Assembly (NCBI RefSeq): GCF_018390515.1 | Contig: NZ_JAHBBK010000006.1 | Location: 124,001 to 188,000, forward strand | Direction: 5' to 3' | Length of the DNA: 64,000 bases | DNA from: Mucilaginibacter sp. Bleaf8 | Lineage (GTDB): Bacteria > Bacteroidota > Bacteroidia > Sphingobacteriales > Sphingobacteriaceae | Shown here: positions 34,665-43,826 of the stretch, piece after piece | Layout: each line of letters opens with the position of its first letter | Numbering within the stretch: the stretch's first letter is position 1 | The notes under the pieces: model-generated | Database searches by the model: none | What the model was told of the DNA's origin: nothing | The model's input: the letters and a program-made list of their open reading frames with translations, nothing else | Translations under genes and position numbers: made by a program

Positions 34665-37196
34665 ATGCAGAAAGATCGTCATACAGAAAAAGAATACTTA
34701 GAACAGTTTGTACGCGTAAAAGGCGCCCGGGAGCATAACCTTAAGAATGTGAGTGTTGATATTCCGCGTAACGCCCTTGTGGTGTTTACGGGCGTGTCAG
34801 GCTCGGGCAAATCATCCCTGGCCTTTGGCACACTGTACGCCGAGGCTCAACGGCGGTATCTGGAATCGGTTTCGCCTTATGCGCGCCGGCTGTTTAACCA
34901 GATGAGCGTTCCGGAGGTGGATGATATTGAAGGCCTGCCTCCGGCTGTTGCCTTACAGCAGCAACGGGGCGGTGTGAGTACCCTCTCATCGGTTGGAAGT
35001 GTAACCACTTTATCCAACCTGTTGCGTATGCTTTACTCGCGGGCAGGCGATTACCCCGAGGGGCAATCGATCCTGTATGCCGAATCCTTCTCGCCCAATA
35101 CACCGGATGGTGCCTGCCCGGAATGCCATGGCCTGGGGCGGGTTTATGAAGTTACCGAGCAATCGATGGTGCCTAATCCAGATCTGACCATTCGTGAGCG
35201 TGCCATTGCCGCCTGGCCTACGGCCTGGGGCGGACAAAACCAGCGCGATATACTAACCACCATGGGGTATGATGTAGATATACCCTGGAAGGACTTACCT
35301 GCCGACACCCGGACCTGGATTTTATTTACGGAAGAGCAGCCCGTTGTGCCGGTGTACCCCGGCCTGGATAAAGACCAGGTAAAAAAGGCTATTAAAGCCA
35401 AGCAACCACCCGACTATATGGGCACCTTTACCGGGGTTAAGCGGTATGTAATGCAAACATTTGCCACCACGCAAAGCCAGCTGATGAAAAAGCGGGTAGC
35501 ACAATACATGCTGAGTGCAGCATGCCCGCTTTGCCAGGGTAAGCGACTGAAGCCGGAATCACTGTCGGTAAAGTTTGCTGGTTTGGATATAGCCGAAATG
35601 GCACGCGAGCCGCTTGCACGTTTGGCAGATTTGTTCCGCCCGTTTGCAGCACCGCAAAACCAGCCTGAAGGAACTGACGCACAACCTGAAAAAGCCCTGG
35701 TAAAACAACGCATTGCCGAAGATTTGGTTGCACGGTTAAACGTGATACTGGATTTGGGCTTGGGTTATCTGACACTTGAAAGAAGCACACCTACACTTTC
35801 TCCCGGCGAACTGCAGCGCCTGCGCCTGGCAACGCAGGTACGGTCCAACCTGTTTGGGGTGGTTTATGTATTGGACGAACCTTCGGCCGGACTGCACCCT
35901 GCAGATACGGAGGCACTATTGCGGGCACTTGACCGGCTAAAGGCTGCCGGTAATTCCCTCTTTGTGGTTGAGCATGAGATTGACGTTATACGCCATGCCG
36001 ACTGGATTGTGGATGTAGGCCCGGCCGCGGGCGAAAACGGTGGCCAGGTACTGTACAGTGGTTTACCTGAAGGTTTGAAATCTGTAAAGGAGTCGGTGAC
36101 CAGACGCTATGTTTATAGCGAACACCGAATTGAAGCCGAACCTGTACGAGAGCCTAAAGGCTGGCTGCAACTGCAAGGCGTCAGCCGCAACAACCTCAAT
36201 AACCTGGAGGTTACATTCCCGCTCGGTGTGTTTACCAGCGTTACGGGCATCTCTGGTTCAGGCAAAAGCAGCCTGGTTAGCCAGGTTATGGTAGAACTGG
36301 TGGCAAAAAGTTTGGGCGTCAAAGCAGATCTATCCGCAGAAGAAGAAACTGACCCGCTCGAAACAACGCCGGCACCTGTTACCGGCGGACATATTACAAG
36401 CGGCCTGGAACTCATTAAGCGTATGGTGGTGGTTGATCAGAAACCTATCGGCCGTACGCCGCGGTCAAACCTGGCTACCTATACCGGCCTGTTCGACCAG
36501 ATGCGAAAACTGTTTGCAGCCACGCCAATGGCGAAAGCACGCAAGTACGATGCAGGACGTTTTTCATTCAATGTAGCCAAAGGGCGCTGCCTGCATTGTG
36601 AGGGCGAAGGCTTTGTAATGGTAGAGCTGCTTTTTTTACCCAGTGTATATGCACCCTGCCCTACTTGCCAGGGCACCCGCTACAATGCCAAAACACTGGA
36701 GGTTACCTATGGCGACAAAAACATAGCCGACATACTGGCCATGACCGTAGATGAAGCTTATGAGTTTTTTGCTGAAGAGCCGCTGTTAGGAAGATCTTTG
36801 GATGTAATACGCCAGGTTGGGCTGGGATACTTGCGGTTAGGCCAGCCGGCAACTGAGCTGTCAGGCGGCGAGGCGCAACGCATAAAGCTGGCCACAGAAC
36901 TGCAGCGTACGCAACATGGCAATACGCTGTACATACTGGATGAGCCCACCACCGGCCTGCACCCTGCCGATGTAGAAAAGCTGATGATTCAACTGCAAGG
37001 ACTGGTTGATGCCGGCAACACCGTAATTGTGGTGGAGCATGATATGGACGTAATTGCAGCCAGTGATTTTGTGATTGATATGGGGCCAGACGCAGGCCAG
37101 GAAGGCGGTCGAATAGTTGCCAGCGGCACACCGGCAAGCGTTTCTACATCGAAATACAGTAAAACTGCACCCTATTTGAAGAAACGTTTAAAATAA
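34665..37196 (+). CDS. Class II UvrA-like ABC ATPase (UvrA paralogue lacking the UvrB-binding domain)
   Basis: 843 residues, about 100 fewer than canonical UvrA. Two ABC modules: Walker A GVSGSGKSSLAFG (43-55) and GISGSGKSSLVSQ in the second half. ABC signatures are LSPGELQRLRLATQ and LSGGEAQRIKLATEL, and Walker B are VYVLDEPSAGLHP and LYILDEPTTGLHP. Zinc-finger Cys pairs: CPECHG, CPLCQG, CLHCEG and CPTCQG. Between RMLYSRAGDYP and FSPNTPDGACPEC only about a dozen residues remain, where canonical UvrA has its UvrB-interacting domain. Such short paralogues are linked to DNA damage tolerance or resistance to DNA-binding drugs rather than standard excision repair. Monocistronic. Confidence 0.92.
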   Translation: MQKDRHTEKEYLEQFVRVKGAREHNLKNVSVDIPRNALVVFTGVSGSGKSSLAFGTLYAEAQRRYLESVSPYARRLFNQMSVPEVDDIEGLPPAVALQQQRGGVSTLSSVGSVTTLSNLLRMLYSRAGDYPEGQSILYAESFSPNTPDGACPECHGLGRVYEVTEQSMVPNPDLTIRERAIAAWPTAWGGQNQRDILTTMGYDVDIPWKDLPADTRTWILFTEEQPVVPVYPGLDKDQVKKAIKAKQPPDYMGTFTGVKRYVMQTFATTQSQLMKKRVAQYMLSAACPLCQGKRLKPESLSVKFAGLDIAEMAREPLARLADLFRPFAAPQNQPEGTDAQPEKALVKQRIAEDLVARLNVILDLGLGYLTLERSTPTLSPGELQRLRLATQVRSNLFGVVYVLDEPSAGLHPADTEALLRALDRLKAAGNSLFVVEHEIDVIRHADWIVDVGPAAGENGGQVLYSGLPEGLKSVKESVTRRYVYSEHRIEAEPVREPKGWLQLQGVSRNNLNNLEVTFPLGVFTSVTGISGSGKSSLVSQVMVELVAKSLGVKADLSAEEETDPLETTPAPVTGGHITSGLELIKRMVVVDQKPIGRTPRSNLATYTGLFDQMRKLFAATPMAKARKYDAGRFSFNVAKGRCLHCEGEGFVMVELLFLPSVYAPCPTCQGTRYNAKTLEVTYGDKNIADILAMTVDEAYEFFAEEPLLGRSLDVIRQVGLGYLRLGQPATELSGGEAQRIKLATELQRTQHGNTLYILDEPTTGLHPADVEKLMIQLQGLVDAGNTVIVVEHDMDVIAASDFVIDMGPDAGQEGGRIVASGTPASVSTSKYSKTAPYLKKRLK

Positions 37197-37200
37197 ATCT

Positions 37201-37228
37201 TATCAAACCGGCCTTCGCCGGTTTGATA
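37201..37228 (+). terminator. Hairpin after the UvrA paralogue
   Basis: Perfect 12-bp stem TATCAAACCGGC (37201-37212) pairing with 37217-37228, with a CTTC loop, starting 4 bp after the stop codon. There is no T tract on the plus side. Stem strength and position support a terminator or mRNA end stabiliser. Confidence 0.65.
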
Positions 37229-37399
37229 GCTATAGGTTATAGATATAGGTGAACGTTTTGTCAGGTGGCTTTATTTATGCATTAATAACCATTCCCTTAA
37301 CTCCATAAAAGGTTGGTAAAAGGCAAAATAAAAAGGTTATAACAGTTGCTTTAGTTAATGCATTTGGGTAAATTTAATTAATAAGCAACATTTTTTGCA

Positions 37400-39085
37400 A
37401 TGCTATCCGCCAACCAAATATCTGCAACTCCTTTTCAAAAGATTGCGCTCAGCATGTCGGGCGGCGGTTACCGTGCGGCATCCTTTCATCTCGGCTCTCT
37501 TGCCTATCTCAACCACTTAACCTATCAAAACAAGCCCTTGCTGGAGCAGGTCAGTATGATATCGACGGTTTCCGGGGGAACCATAACCGGTATCGTTTAT
37601 GCCCTTGGGCAGCAAAATGGCCAGTCATTCGATCAGATATTCGACTATCTGATGAAAACGTTGCAGCAAGTAGATCTGGTAAAGGAAGGGCTTACCCAGC
37701 TTAACCCCGATGCGGTATGGGATAACAAAACCAAACGAAAAAACCTGATCAATGCGTTTGCAAACCTTTATGATAAGCACTTTACCAAAGGCGCTACATT
37801 AGGTATGCTAGAAGCAGAAGGCCATTTGGAGCATATAGTATTTAACAGTACTGAATTTAATCATGCTGTAAACTTCCGTTTTCGCAACAGGCAGGCCGGT
37901 TACAGCGGCAACCATTACATGAGGTATAATACGCCGCTTACCAACGAGATTAAGCTGAGTGATGTGATGGCGGCGTCATCCTGCTTTCCGGGCGGGTTTG
38001 AGCCGCTGCTGTGGCCGCATGATTTTGTTCATGAAGCAGCACCGGCACTGGCCGCTTTAGCCAAGGCCAATTTGCCAGTTGGTATTATGGATGGCGGCAT
38101 TTACGACAACCAGGGCATTGATAGCATCCTCAACTATAAAGATGATTCGAAAAAGCCGCCTTACTTTGATCTGGTGATTATTTCGGATGTAGCGTCGCCT
38201 GATATGGCGCCGTTTAAACCTTTTCAGGAGAATCCTAAAAAAGGGCTATTTACCAAAACAATTGGTGAGATAAGGGACGATATTGGGCGGTTTATCATCC
38301 AGTCCACCTGGGCATTACTGCTCCTGATTTTGCTATTTGCCCTGCTACCGGCTTGCTGGAACTATACTAATAGCATTGCCAGCGGCATAATGCTGGCTAT
38401 TGCAGGTGTAATGCTGCTGTTGCTTATCGGAAAGCTTTGGCTGGTGGCAGAAGCTAAAAAGGTTTATGAAGAAAAAGCAGCGTGGTTTAGGGCTACTTAT
38501 AAAGGTTTTTACCTTGACAAAATCAGCGCGCTGGACTTTAACTCAATATCGCTGCACCGGGCACAGCCCCTGATTATGGACAGGATAAACTCGCTGGCCA
38601 CCTTACTGATGGACGTGTTTTTGAAGGTGGTACGCCGGTTAAACTACAACCGCCTTTACCAGGACGACCGATATCAATACCGCCGCATATCGAACCTGAT
38701 TAAAGAACTGATATCTGAAGATAGCCCAGGCATAAAACAGAGCAAAACAAAAGCAACTGAAAACACCCCTACTGCCGCAAACGAGCTGGAGAATATTGCT
38801 CCTGAAACCATAGGCCGCGTAGCCGGAAGAGCCGCAGCCTTCGGCACCACATTATGGTTCACCGAAGAAGAAAATGATGCTGATCTGCTCAATGACCTGG
38901 TGGCTACCGGACAATTTACCATGTGCTACAACCTGCTTCAATACCTGGAAAGAATCACCACCGATTCGGGGAGTGGGTTTGCAGAGCTGCCGCCGGAGGC
39001 TCAAAAAGCTTTACAGGAAACCCGTGCAGAATGCCAGCGCCACTGGGAACAGTTCACGGCAAATCCTTATTATTTGATTGATTAG
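37400..39085 (+). CDS. Patatin-like phospholipase with internal membrane hairpin
   Basis: 561 residues. Patatin catalytic features: oxyanion loop SMSGGGYRAASFHLG (18-32), nucleophile S58 in STVSGGT and catalytic Asp D231 in IMDGGIYDNQG. The nucleophile elbow has Thr in place of the first Gly of GxSxG. Residues 303-320 and 327-350 form two likely membrane helices (ALLLLILLFALLP and IMLAIAGVMLLLLIGKLW), placed after the catalytic domain. The C-terminal 200 residues are soluble. It probably hydrolyses acyl lipids at the cytoplasmic membrane. Substrate unknown; transcribed alone. Confidence 0.87.
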   Translation: MLSANQISATPFQKIALSMSGGGYRAASFHLGSLAYLNHLTYQNKPLLEQVSMISTVSGGTITGIVYALGQQNGQSFDQIFDYLMKTLQQVDLVKEGLTQLNPDAVWDNKTKRKNLINAFANLYDKHFTKGATLGMLEAEGHLEHIVFNSTEFNHAVNFRFRNRQAGYSGNHYMRYNTPLTNEIKLSDVMAASSCFPGGFEPLLWPHDFVHEAAPALAALAKANLPVGIMDGGIYDNQGIDSILNYKDDSKKPPYFDLVIISDVASPDMAPFKPFQENPKKGLFTKTIGEIRDDIGRFIIQSTWALLLLILLFALLPACWNYTNSIASGIMLAIAGVMLLLLIGKLWLVAEAKKVYEEKAAWFRATYKGFYLDKISALDFNSISLHRAQPLIMDRINSLATLLMDVFLKVVRRLNYNRLYQDDRYQYRRISNLIKELISEDSPGIKQSKTKATENTPTAANELENIAPETIGRVAGRAAAFGTTLWFTEEENDADLLNDLVATGQFTMCYNLLQYLERITTDSGSGFAELPPEAQKALQETRAECQRHWEQFTANPYYLID

Positions 39086-39193
39086 CCCTTAACGAAAACT
39101 TTCACTTAGCCTGACGCGGGTAACTGAAAACCCCGTTATCTAACGGAAAAGCCAGCACCCGCTTACAGAACTATAATAAGCTATTGCTTAAAC

Positions 39194-39232
39194 AAGAAAA
39201 GGTGCCTGCCTTATCAGCAAACACCTTTTCTT
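39194..39232. terminator. Bidirectional terminator between patatin and CDP-sugar operon
   Basis: 11-bp perfect stem AAGAAAAGGTG (39194-39204) pairing with 39222-39232, 17-nt loop. The arms are A-rich then T-rich, so each strand reads a T-rich 3' arm. It lies between the convergent patatin gene and the SAF oxidoreductase gene. Confidence 0.75.
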
Positions 39233-39332
39233 ATTACAATTATTGGATACAATTTTGTGGCCTAATGCTTCTCAACTGCCCATGCAACACATGGCTTAGC
39301 CGGAAGCAACTTTGAGCTTTATAAGCGCCATA

Positions 39333-40670
39333 TCAAAGCAATTGGGACATCTGCGCTTTAACAGCCCCTTCCCCAACAGTTTTGAAATAGGCTTTCTGCT
39401 CTTCTCTTAGCCGGTCGATTGTTCTGCCAACAGGCAAAATAACGTCGTCGTAAGTAAGTGCCTGATCTTTGGGGATATCGTGCTTTAAGATACAGTTTTC
39501 GGCTACGCCCATGGGCAATAAGTTCTCCCGATCTGCAATGTCAGCATTTTCGCATACACCGTAGGTCATGTAATGCCCGATACCATCAATCACATCACCG
39601 GCTTTTAAATCTATCTTTGCCGTAGCTACCACTTCCACACAGGGCTTGCCTATGGGACCCAGGGCAGCATCATTAAAGAGCACGGCCCTGGCCACGGTTT
39701 GCGGCACCTCAAAATGGCAAAGATGGTAAGGCGTATAAAACAGATATAAAGGCCCTTCGCCCAGCTTATATAAATTAAGGTAATGGCGTTGTGCAGGGTG
39801 GTCATGCGTTCCCAAAATAAAGATTCCCGGACCGGGCTCGGCCCCAACTACGTAATCAACAATCCCGGGCCCCTCCAGCAATTCATCTAAAGGATAATTG
39901 CTTACTACATCCTTTAAAGGCGTACCTGGTTCTACCGATGGTCCAAGCATACCTCGTTTGGCAACGCGCATCCCAGTGCCGTTGGCAACAATAGCCTGCT
40001 CAAACGATATCTTTGTACCATCAGCAAACGAGGTTACCATAGCCGGGTTTTGGCCCCATTTTTTTGCAAAGCCTTCCTGTGTTGTAGGGTTACGGTAAGG
40101 ATCCTGCAGGCCTTTAATATTACCACACAATACGGGTTTTACACCAAGCGTTTTTACAAATCGGTAAAGATTCATTTCTACGCCGGGCTGGTCACCGTCG
40201 GCATTGGTATATATCACGTTAGCATTATCTGCATAAACCTTCAGTATAGGGCCAACTGTTCCATCAAGCTCCGCATTCATCAAAATCAAATGCTTTTTAT
40301 TCTCAATAGCACACAGCGCCACATTCGCACTTAGCTCAACAGCACCTGTTACTTCAATAACAGCATCGATGCCTTCGGCCCGGCAAAGCAGCATCGCATC
40401 ATCGGTTATTGAGCATATACCATTACGAATGTTATCTTCCAGATCAGAAAGCGAGGTTACCTCCCGGCTTTCAGTTATCCCTGCCTGTTCGTAAGCGTAT
40501 TTGGCTTTAGCTACACTCCTGTTTGCAATGGCAACCAGTTGCATTCCGGGTGTATAATTGCAAATTTGAATGGCAATGCCTTTTGCCATAAAGCCGGCAC
40601 CTACCATTGCTACCCTGATCGGGTTGTTTTCCTGTTCGCGCTTGGCCAGCGCGGTATCAACTATGATCAT
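39333..40670 (-). CDS. NAD(P)-dependent oxidoreductase with C-terminal SAF domain
   Basis: 445 residues. N-terminal Rossmann domain, VAMVGAGFMAKGIAIQI (about 19-35), resembles homoserine dehydrogenase. The central region has IYTNADGDQPGVEMNLYRF and GTHDHPAQRHYLNLYKLGEG. The C-terminus (about 350-425) is a SAF-type domain with VEVVATAKIDLKAGDVID. Such proteins recur in polysaccharide clusters next to RfbF and RmlC-like proteins. They probably reduce or oxidise a nucleotide-sugar intermediate, but no substrate is established to my knowledge. Last gene of the four-gene operon. Confidence 0.8.
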   Translation of the reverse strand: MIIVDTALAKREQENNPIRVAMVGAGFMAKGIAIQICNYTPGMQLVAIANRSVAKAKYAYEQAGITESREVTSLSDLEDNIRNGICSITDDAMLLCRAEGIDAVIEVTGAVELSANVALCAIENKKHLILMNAELDGTVGPILKVYADNANVIYTNADGDQPGVEMNLYRFVKTLGVKPVLCGNIKGLQDPYRNPTTQEGFAKKWGQNPAMVTSFADGTKISFEQAIVANGTGMRVAKRGMLGPSVEPGTPLKDVVSNYPLDELLEGPGIVDYVVGAEPGPGIFILGTHDHPAQRHYLNLYKLGEGPLYLFYTPYHLCHFEVPQTVARAVLFNDAALGPIGKPCVEVVATAKIDLKAGDVIDGIGHYMTYGVCENADIADRENLLPMGVAENCILKHDIPKDQALTYDDVILPVGRTIDRLREEQKAYFKTVGEGAVKAQMSQLL

Positions 40671-40701
40671 TGCGTTAGTAATTAATTAATGTTTAGGTTA
40701 T

Positions 40702-41244
40702 TCAGGCAGATATCTTGGCTTCGAACGGTAAATGTGCCTGGTCTTTTGCTGAAACCAATACCGGTTCAAAAGGCCACTCAATGCTAAAGGCAGGGTCGTC
40801 CCAGCGGTAAGCCTGCTCGGCCGGGGCGGTGTAAAATTCCGTAACCTGGTAAGTAACGGCGGTATTATCCTCGAGCGTTATAAAGCCATGCGCAAAGCCC
40901 TCAGGTACATACAGCATGCGATAGCTTTCGGCATTAAGCTCCACGCCAATCCATTCTTTATAGGTTTCTGAATCCGGTCGTAAATCCACAATCACATCGA
41001 AGATAGCGCCGGTAGTACATCTTACCAACTTAGTTTCTGCAAAGGGCTCACGCTGCATATGCATTCCGCGCAGTGTGCCTTTTATTTTATTGTAGCTTAC
41101 ATTGGTTTGTACCAGGTTGCTGTTCAGCCCATGGGCCTCGAACTCCTTTTGGCAATAAGAGCGGCCAAAAAAGCCGCGTTCGTCCTCTATCCGATTTACA
41201 TCGATAATAAAGGCCCCTTTCAATTTAGTTTCGGTAAATATCAT
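40702..41244 (-). CDS. RmlC-like sugar 3,5-epimerase (cupin)
   Basis: 180 residues, the standard RmlC length. GTLRGMHMQ carries the catalytic base H62; the Tyr of the pair is Y138 in EFYTAPAEQAYRWDDP. VPEGFAHGF is the conserved metal-free cupin segment. RmlC acts on dTDP-4-keto-6-deoxyglucose, but this gene is next to a cytidylyltransferase and no rmlA, rmlB or rmlD is seen. The natural substrate is therefore more likely a CDP-keto-sugar. It starts 11 bp after the SDR epimerase gene. Confidence 0.87.
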   Translation of the reverse strand: MIFTETKLKGAFIIDVNRIEDERGFFGRSYCQKEFEAHGLNSNLVQTNVSYNKIKGTLRGMHMQREPFAETKLVRCTTGAIFDVIVDLRPDSETYKEWIGVELNAESYRMLYVPEGFAHGFITLEDNTAVTYQVTEFYTAPAEQAYRWDDPAFSIEWPFEPVLVSAKDQAHLPFEAKISA

Positions 41245-41255
41245 GATAAGTACGA

Positions 41256-42335
41256 TTACACAGTTGTTACCAAAGCTTGATGGTTAACCGGATGGGTCCA
41301 TTCCAGCCTGCTGTTCATTAAGCCATTATCCTGCAAATGGCTTAAAACTCTCAGTCTCATCAAAAGGGAGTTTCTAAAGGCATCATCGGTAAAATTCATC
41401 ATCACCAACCCGTTTTGCAGTTCTTTCACTGTTTGCTCCAAGGTATACAGCGGCTGGTGATTAGGCGCCAGTTCTTTGTACAAGCTGAAATCTACCCGGT
41501 ATGATCGTTTGTCGGGCGGAGCGCTTTCGTTAACCGACACGATGGTACCTGGTATTACGTTAGCAACCGTTTCGGCAATTTGCTTTACCTGGTAATTCCA
41601 GCTATTGCAGCCAACGTTCACCGCCAAAAAATCACCCCCGCATACGTTTTCTCTGGTTATGGCCCAATCAATAGCACGCGCCATGTCCTTTACATGTATC
41701 AACGGCCTCCACGGGCTACCATCGCTCAAAACATTGATTTTTCCCGAGGCAACCGCACCTGCTACAAAATCGTTCAATACCAGATCGAGCCTGAGCCGGG
41801 CACTCATGCCGCAGGCTGTGGCGAAACGCAGGCAGGTCACTAAAAAGCTGTCGTCTGCTAAAGGTTTCAGATCTTGCTCGGTAAGCGCCTTTGAACGCGC
41901 ATAGGCCGTTAGTGGGTTCAATGACGATTGTTCTGTTTTAGGACGATCTTCGGCCGCGCCATACATACTGCAGCTCGACGCAAATACAAACGACTTAACG
42001 CCTGCTGCTTTGGCCATGCCGGCAATCCTTACGCTCGACCGGTAATTAACATCCATCGTGACGTTTTCATACCGGCTGCCCATTGGGTCGTTGGAGATGG
42101 CCGCAAGGTGCACAACCGCATCTACATCCTGAAAAATCTCCGGCGAAATGGATCTTACATCCCCGAACAACTGTGCATCAAGCTTGCTTTCGGGTAGAAC
42201 AACCGCGTTGGTGAGGCAAGAACCGAAGTAACCCATGTCATACCCAATCAAGGTTGCATCCGGGTGATTACTGCGTAAGGTATCTACAACACCAGGCCCA
42301 ACGTAGCCCATGTTGCCGGTTATCAATATTTTCAT
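41256..42335 (-). CDS. NAD-dependent epimerase/dehydratase (extended SDR)
   Basis: 359 residues. Nucleotide-binding GNMGYVGPGVVD (7-18), VVHLAAISNDP (74-84), then ASSCSMYG (119-126) and Y145-x3-K149 in TAYARSKALTEQ. This is an extended SDR that works on nucleotide-sugars. It does not carry the TGHTGFKG start typical of RfbG CDP-glucose 4,6-dehydratase, yet it follows RfbF by 20 bp. It may act as the dehydratase/epimerase of an alternative CDP-sugar path; specificity is unresolved. Confidence 0.85.
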   Translation of the reverse strand: MKILITGNMGYVGPGVVDTLRSNHPDATLIGYDMGYFGSCLTNAVVLPESKLDAQLFGDVRSISPEIFQDVDAVVHLAAISNDPMGSRYENVTMDVNYRSSVRIAGMAKAAGVKSFVFASSCSMYGAAEDRPKTEQSSLNPLTAYARSKALTEQDLKPLADDSFLVTCLRFATACGMSARLRLDLVLNDFVAGAVASGKINVLSDGSPWRPLIHVKDMARAIDWAITRENVCGGDFLAVNVGCNSWNYQVKQIAETVANVIPGTIVSVNESAPPDKRSYRVDFSLYKELAPNHQPLYTLEQTVKELQNGLVMMNFTDDAFRNSLLMRLRVLSHLQDNGLMNSRLEWTHPVNHQALVTTV

Positions 42336-42355
42336 TTAAATAAGGGTTAAGCAGG

Positions 42356-43162
42356 TTAATAAAGCATTTTATAAGGCGTGGAAGTAACCAGATCATACCA
42401 GGGCGCTTTGCCGGCCTGCCATAGTTCTTCCAGCAGGGATTTATCCTTCAGCGTATCCATAGGCTGCCAGAAACCGGTATGTCGGTAAGCAGAAAGCTCT
42501 TGGTGCTGGGCAAGGTATTCCAGTGGCTCGTGTTCCCACATCACATCGTCGCCGGTTATATAATCCAGTACTTCGGGCTCCAATACAAAATAGCCGCCGT
42601 TTATCCAGGGCATATCCACCGTGTTGGGCTTTTCATGAAAATGGTTGATCTTGTTATCTCCACCCGATAGATTGAAGGCACCAAACCGGCCCGGCTGCCG
42701 AACGGCCGTAAGGGTAGCCAAAGTACCCTGGGCTTTATGAAATTTAACCAGTTCTTCGATATTCACATCGCTTACGCCGTCACCATAGGTCATGCAAAAG
42801 GTTTCGTCGCCAATGTAGTCTTTAACACGCTTTAAACGGCCGCCGGTAAGCGTGTGCTGGCCGGTGTACACTACCGTTACCCGCCACGGCTCGGTTCTGT
42901 TTTTATGTACCTCAATAGTATTGTTGGCCATATCAAAAGTTACATCGGAATTATTGAGGCTGTATTGCGCAAAATAATCTTTAATGATATGGGCCTTATA
43001 ACCTGTACATATAACAAAATCGTTAATGCCGTAATAGGAATAAATTTTCATGATATGCCATAAAATGGGCTTACCACCAATATCTACCATTGGTTTTGGG
43101 CGAATGCCGGTTTCCTCACTGATTCTGGTACCCAGCCCTCCTGCAAGTATTACTGCTTTCAT
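42356..43162 (-). CDS. rfbF: Glucose-1-phosphate cytidylyltransferase
   Basis: 268 residues, usual length of RfbF (about 257-270). Nucleotide-binding loop MKAVILAGGLGTRISEETG (1-19), KPMVDIGGKPILWHIMK, and CMTYGDGVSDVNI with the metal-binding Asp. WEHEPLEYLAQHQELSAYRH and GFWQPMDTLKD are RfbF-typical C-terminal blocks. It makes CDP-glucose from CTP and glucose-1-phosphate, the entry to CDP-sugars. First gene of the four-gene set. Confidence 0.93.
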   Translation of the reverse strand: MKAVILAGGLGTRISEETGIRPKPMVDIGGKPILWHIMKIYSYYGINDFVICTGYKAHIIKDYFAQYSLNNSDVTFDMANNTIEVHKNRTEPWRVTVVYTGQHTLTGGRLKRVKDYIGDETFCMTYGDGVSDVNIEELVKFHKAQGTLATLTAVRQPGRFGAFNLSGGDNKINHFHEKPNTVDMPWINGGYFVLEPEVLDYITGDDVMWEHEPLEYLAQHQELSAYRHTGFWQPMDTLKDKSLLEELWQAGKAPWYDLVTSTPYKMLY

Positions 43163-43251
43163 AATTTAGTTTTTAAGTGTGTGTTTATGTTTGAATTGGA
43201 GAATCACTCAGTAAATTATATATCGGCACATAAGCGCCAAGGCGTAACGGA

Positions 43252-43298
43252 GAGAAGAAGAAAATAAGCGGGAAACTGATATCGAAGCTGCCCGCTTA
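43252..43298 (-). terminator. Terminator after the secreted orphan gene
   Basis: An 8-bp perfect stem (43265-43272 TAAGCGGG and 43291-43298 CCCGCTTA). On the minus strand it is followed by TTTTCTTCTTCTC. It lies 28 bp beyond the stop of the gene at 43327 and before rfbF, so rfbF probably has its own promoter within 43163-43251. Confidence 0.6.
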
Positions 43299-43326
43299 CT
43301 CTCTTGATAGGATTAGGTTTATACTG

Positions 43327-43785
43327 TTAGATGCTTTTGATTTTACTCTTGTTGACAAACAGAAAAGGTTCGATTTTACCCGGAGTTATTTTGCTGATAC
43401 TCCAATCGGGGATATAATTGGGATCGAACACCCAGCAACGGGAACTTTTGGTAACCTTGCCATTGCTTTTTACATGGGCCGCATCAAAGTAAATGAGGTA
43501 ATCGCCTAAGGAATCGATGCTGTCCTGTGCAACACAGTCGCCACTGATGGTGATCTGCTCGGGTATGAACACGGCACCACTGAAATAAATATTTCTGCCG
43601 GTTGTGTTTACAACGTGCACACTCGATTCAACGAGGTAGATTTCTTTTTTGGCAATGCTGCAATAAATGCTTTTAAGGGTCTGGTTTTTTACCAGGAATG
43701 CTATACCGTCTTTTTTGTAAAGCACTGTTTGTGCATGGCAATAGCTTGAAAAGAGTAGAGTTACGGCAATAATTAGCGTTTTCAA
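43327..43785 (-). CDS. Secreted protein of unknown function
   Basis: 152 residues with a clear signal peptide (1-18, LIIAVTLLFSSYCHAQ). The mature part is beta-rich with several Cys (YCSIAKKEIYL, SGDCVAQDS, SSRCWVFDPN) and a Lys-rich end. I do not recognise the family. It lies inside the polysaccharide locus between the initiating transferase and rfbF. It has its own downstream hairpin, so it may be an accessory or an unrelated insertion. Confidence 0.65.
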   Translation of the reverse strand: MKTLIIAVTLLFSSYCHAQTVLYKKDGIAFLVKNQTLKSIYCSIAKKEIYLVESSVHVVNTTGRNIYFSGAVFIPEQITISGDCVAQDSIDSLGDYLIYFDAAHVKSNGKVTKSSRCWVFDPNYIPDWSISKITPGKIEPFLFVNKSKIKSI

Positions 43786-43826
43786 TTGTTAGGGGTATTG
43801 TAAAGTTATTGTATCGGATAGATTGA

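Noticed and set aside
37273..37385. Imperfect inverted repeats (GTTGCTT/AAGCAAC and TGCATTAATAACC-like copies) upstream of the patatin gene
   Set aside because: AT-rich sequence makes such matches likely by chance, and the arms have several mismatches. No regulator or promoter match supports an operator.
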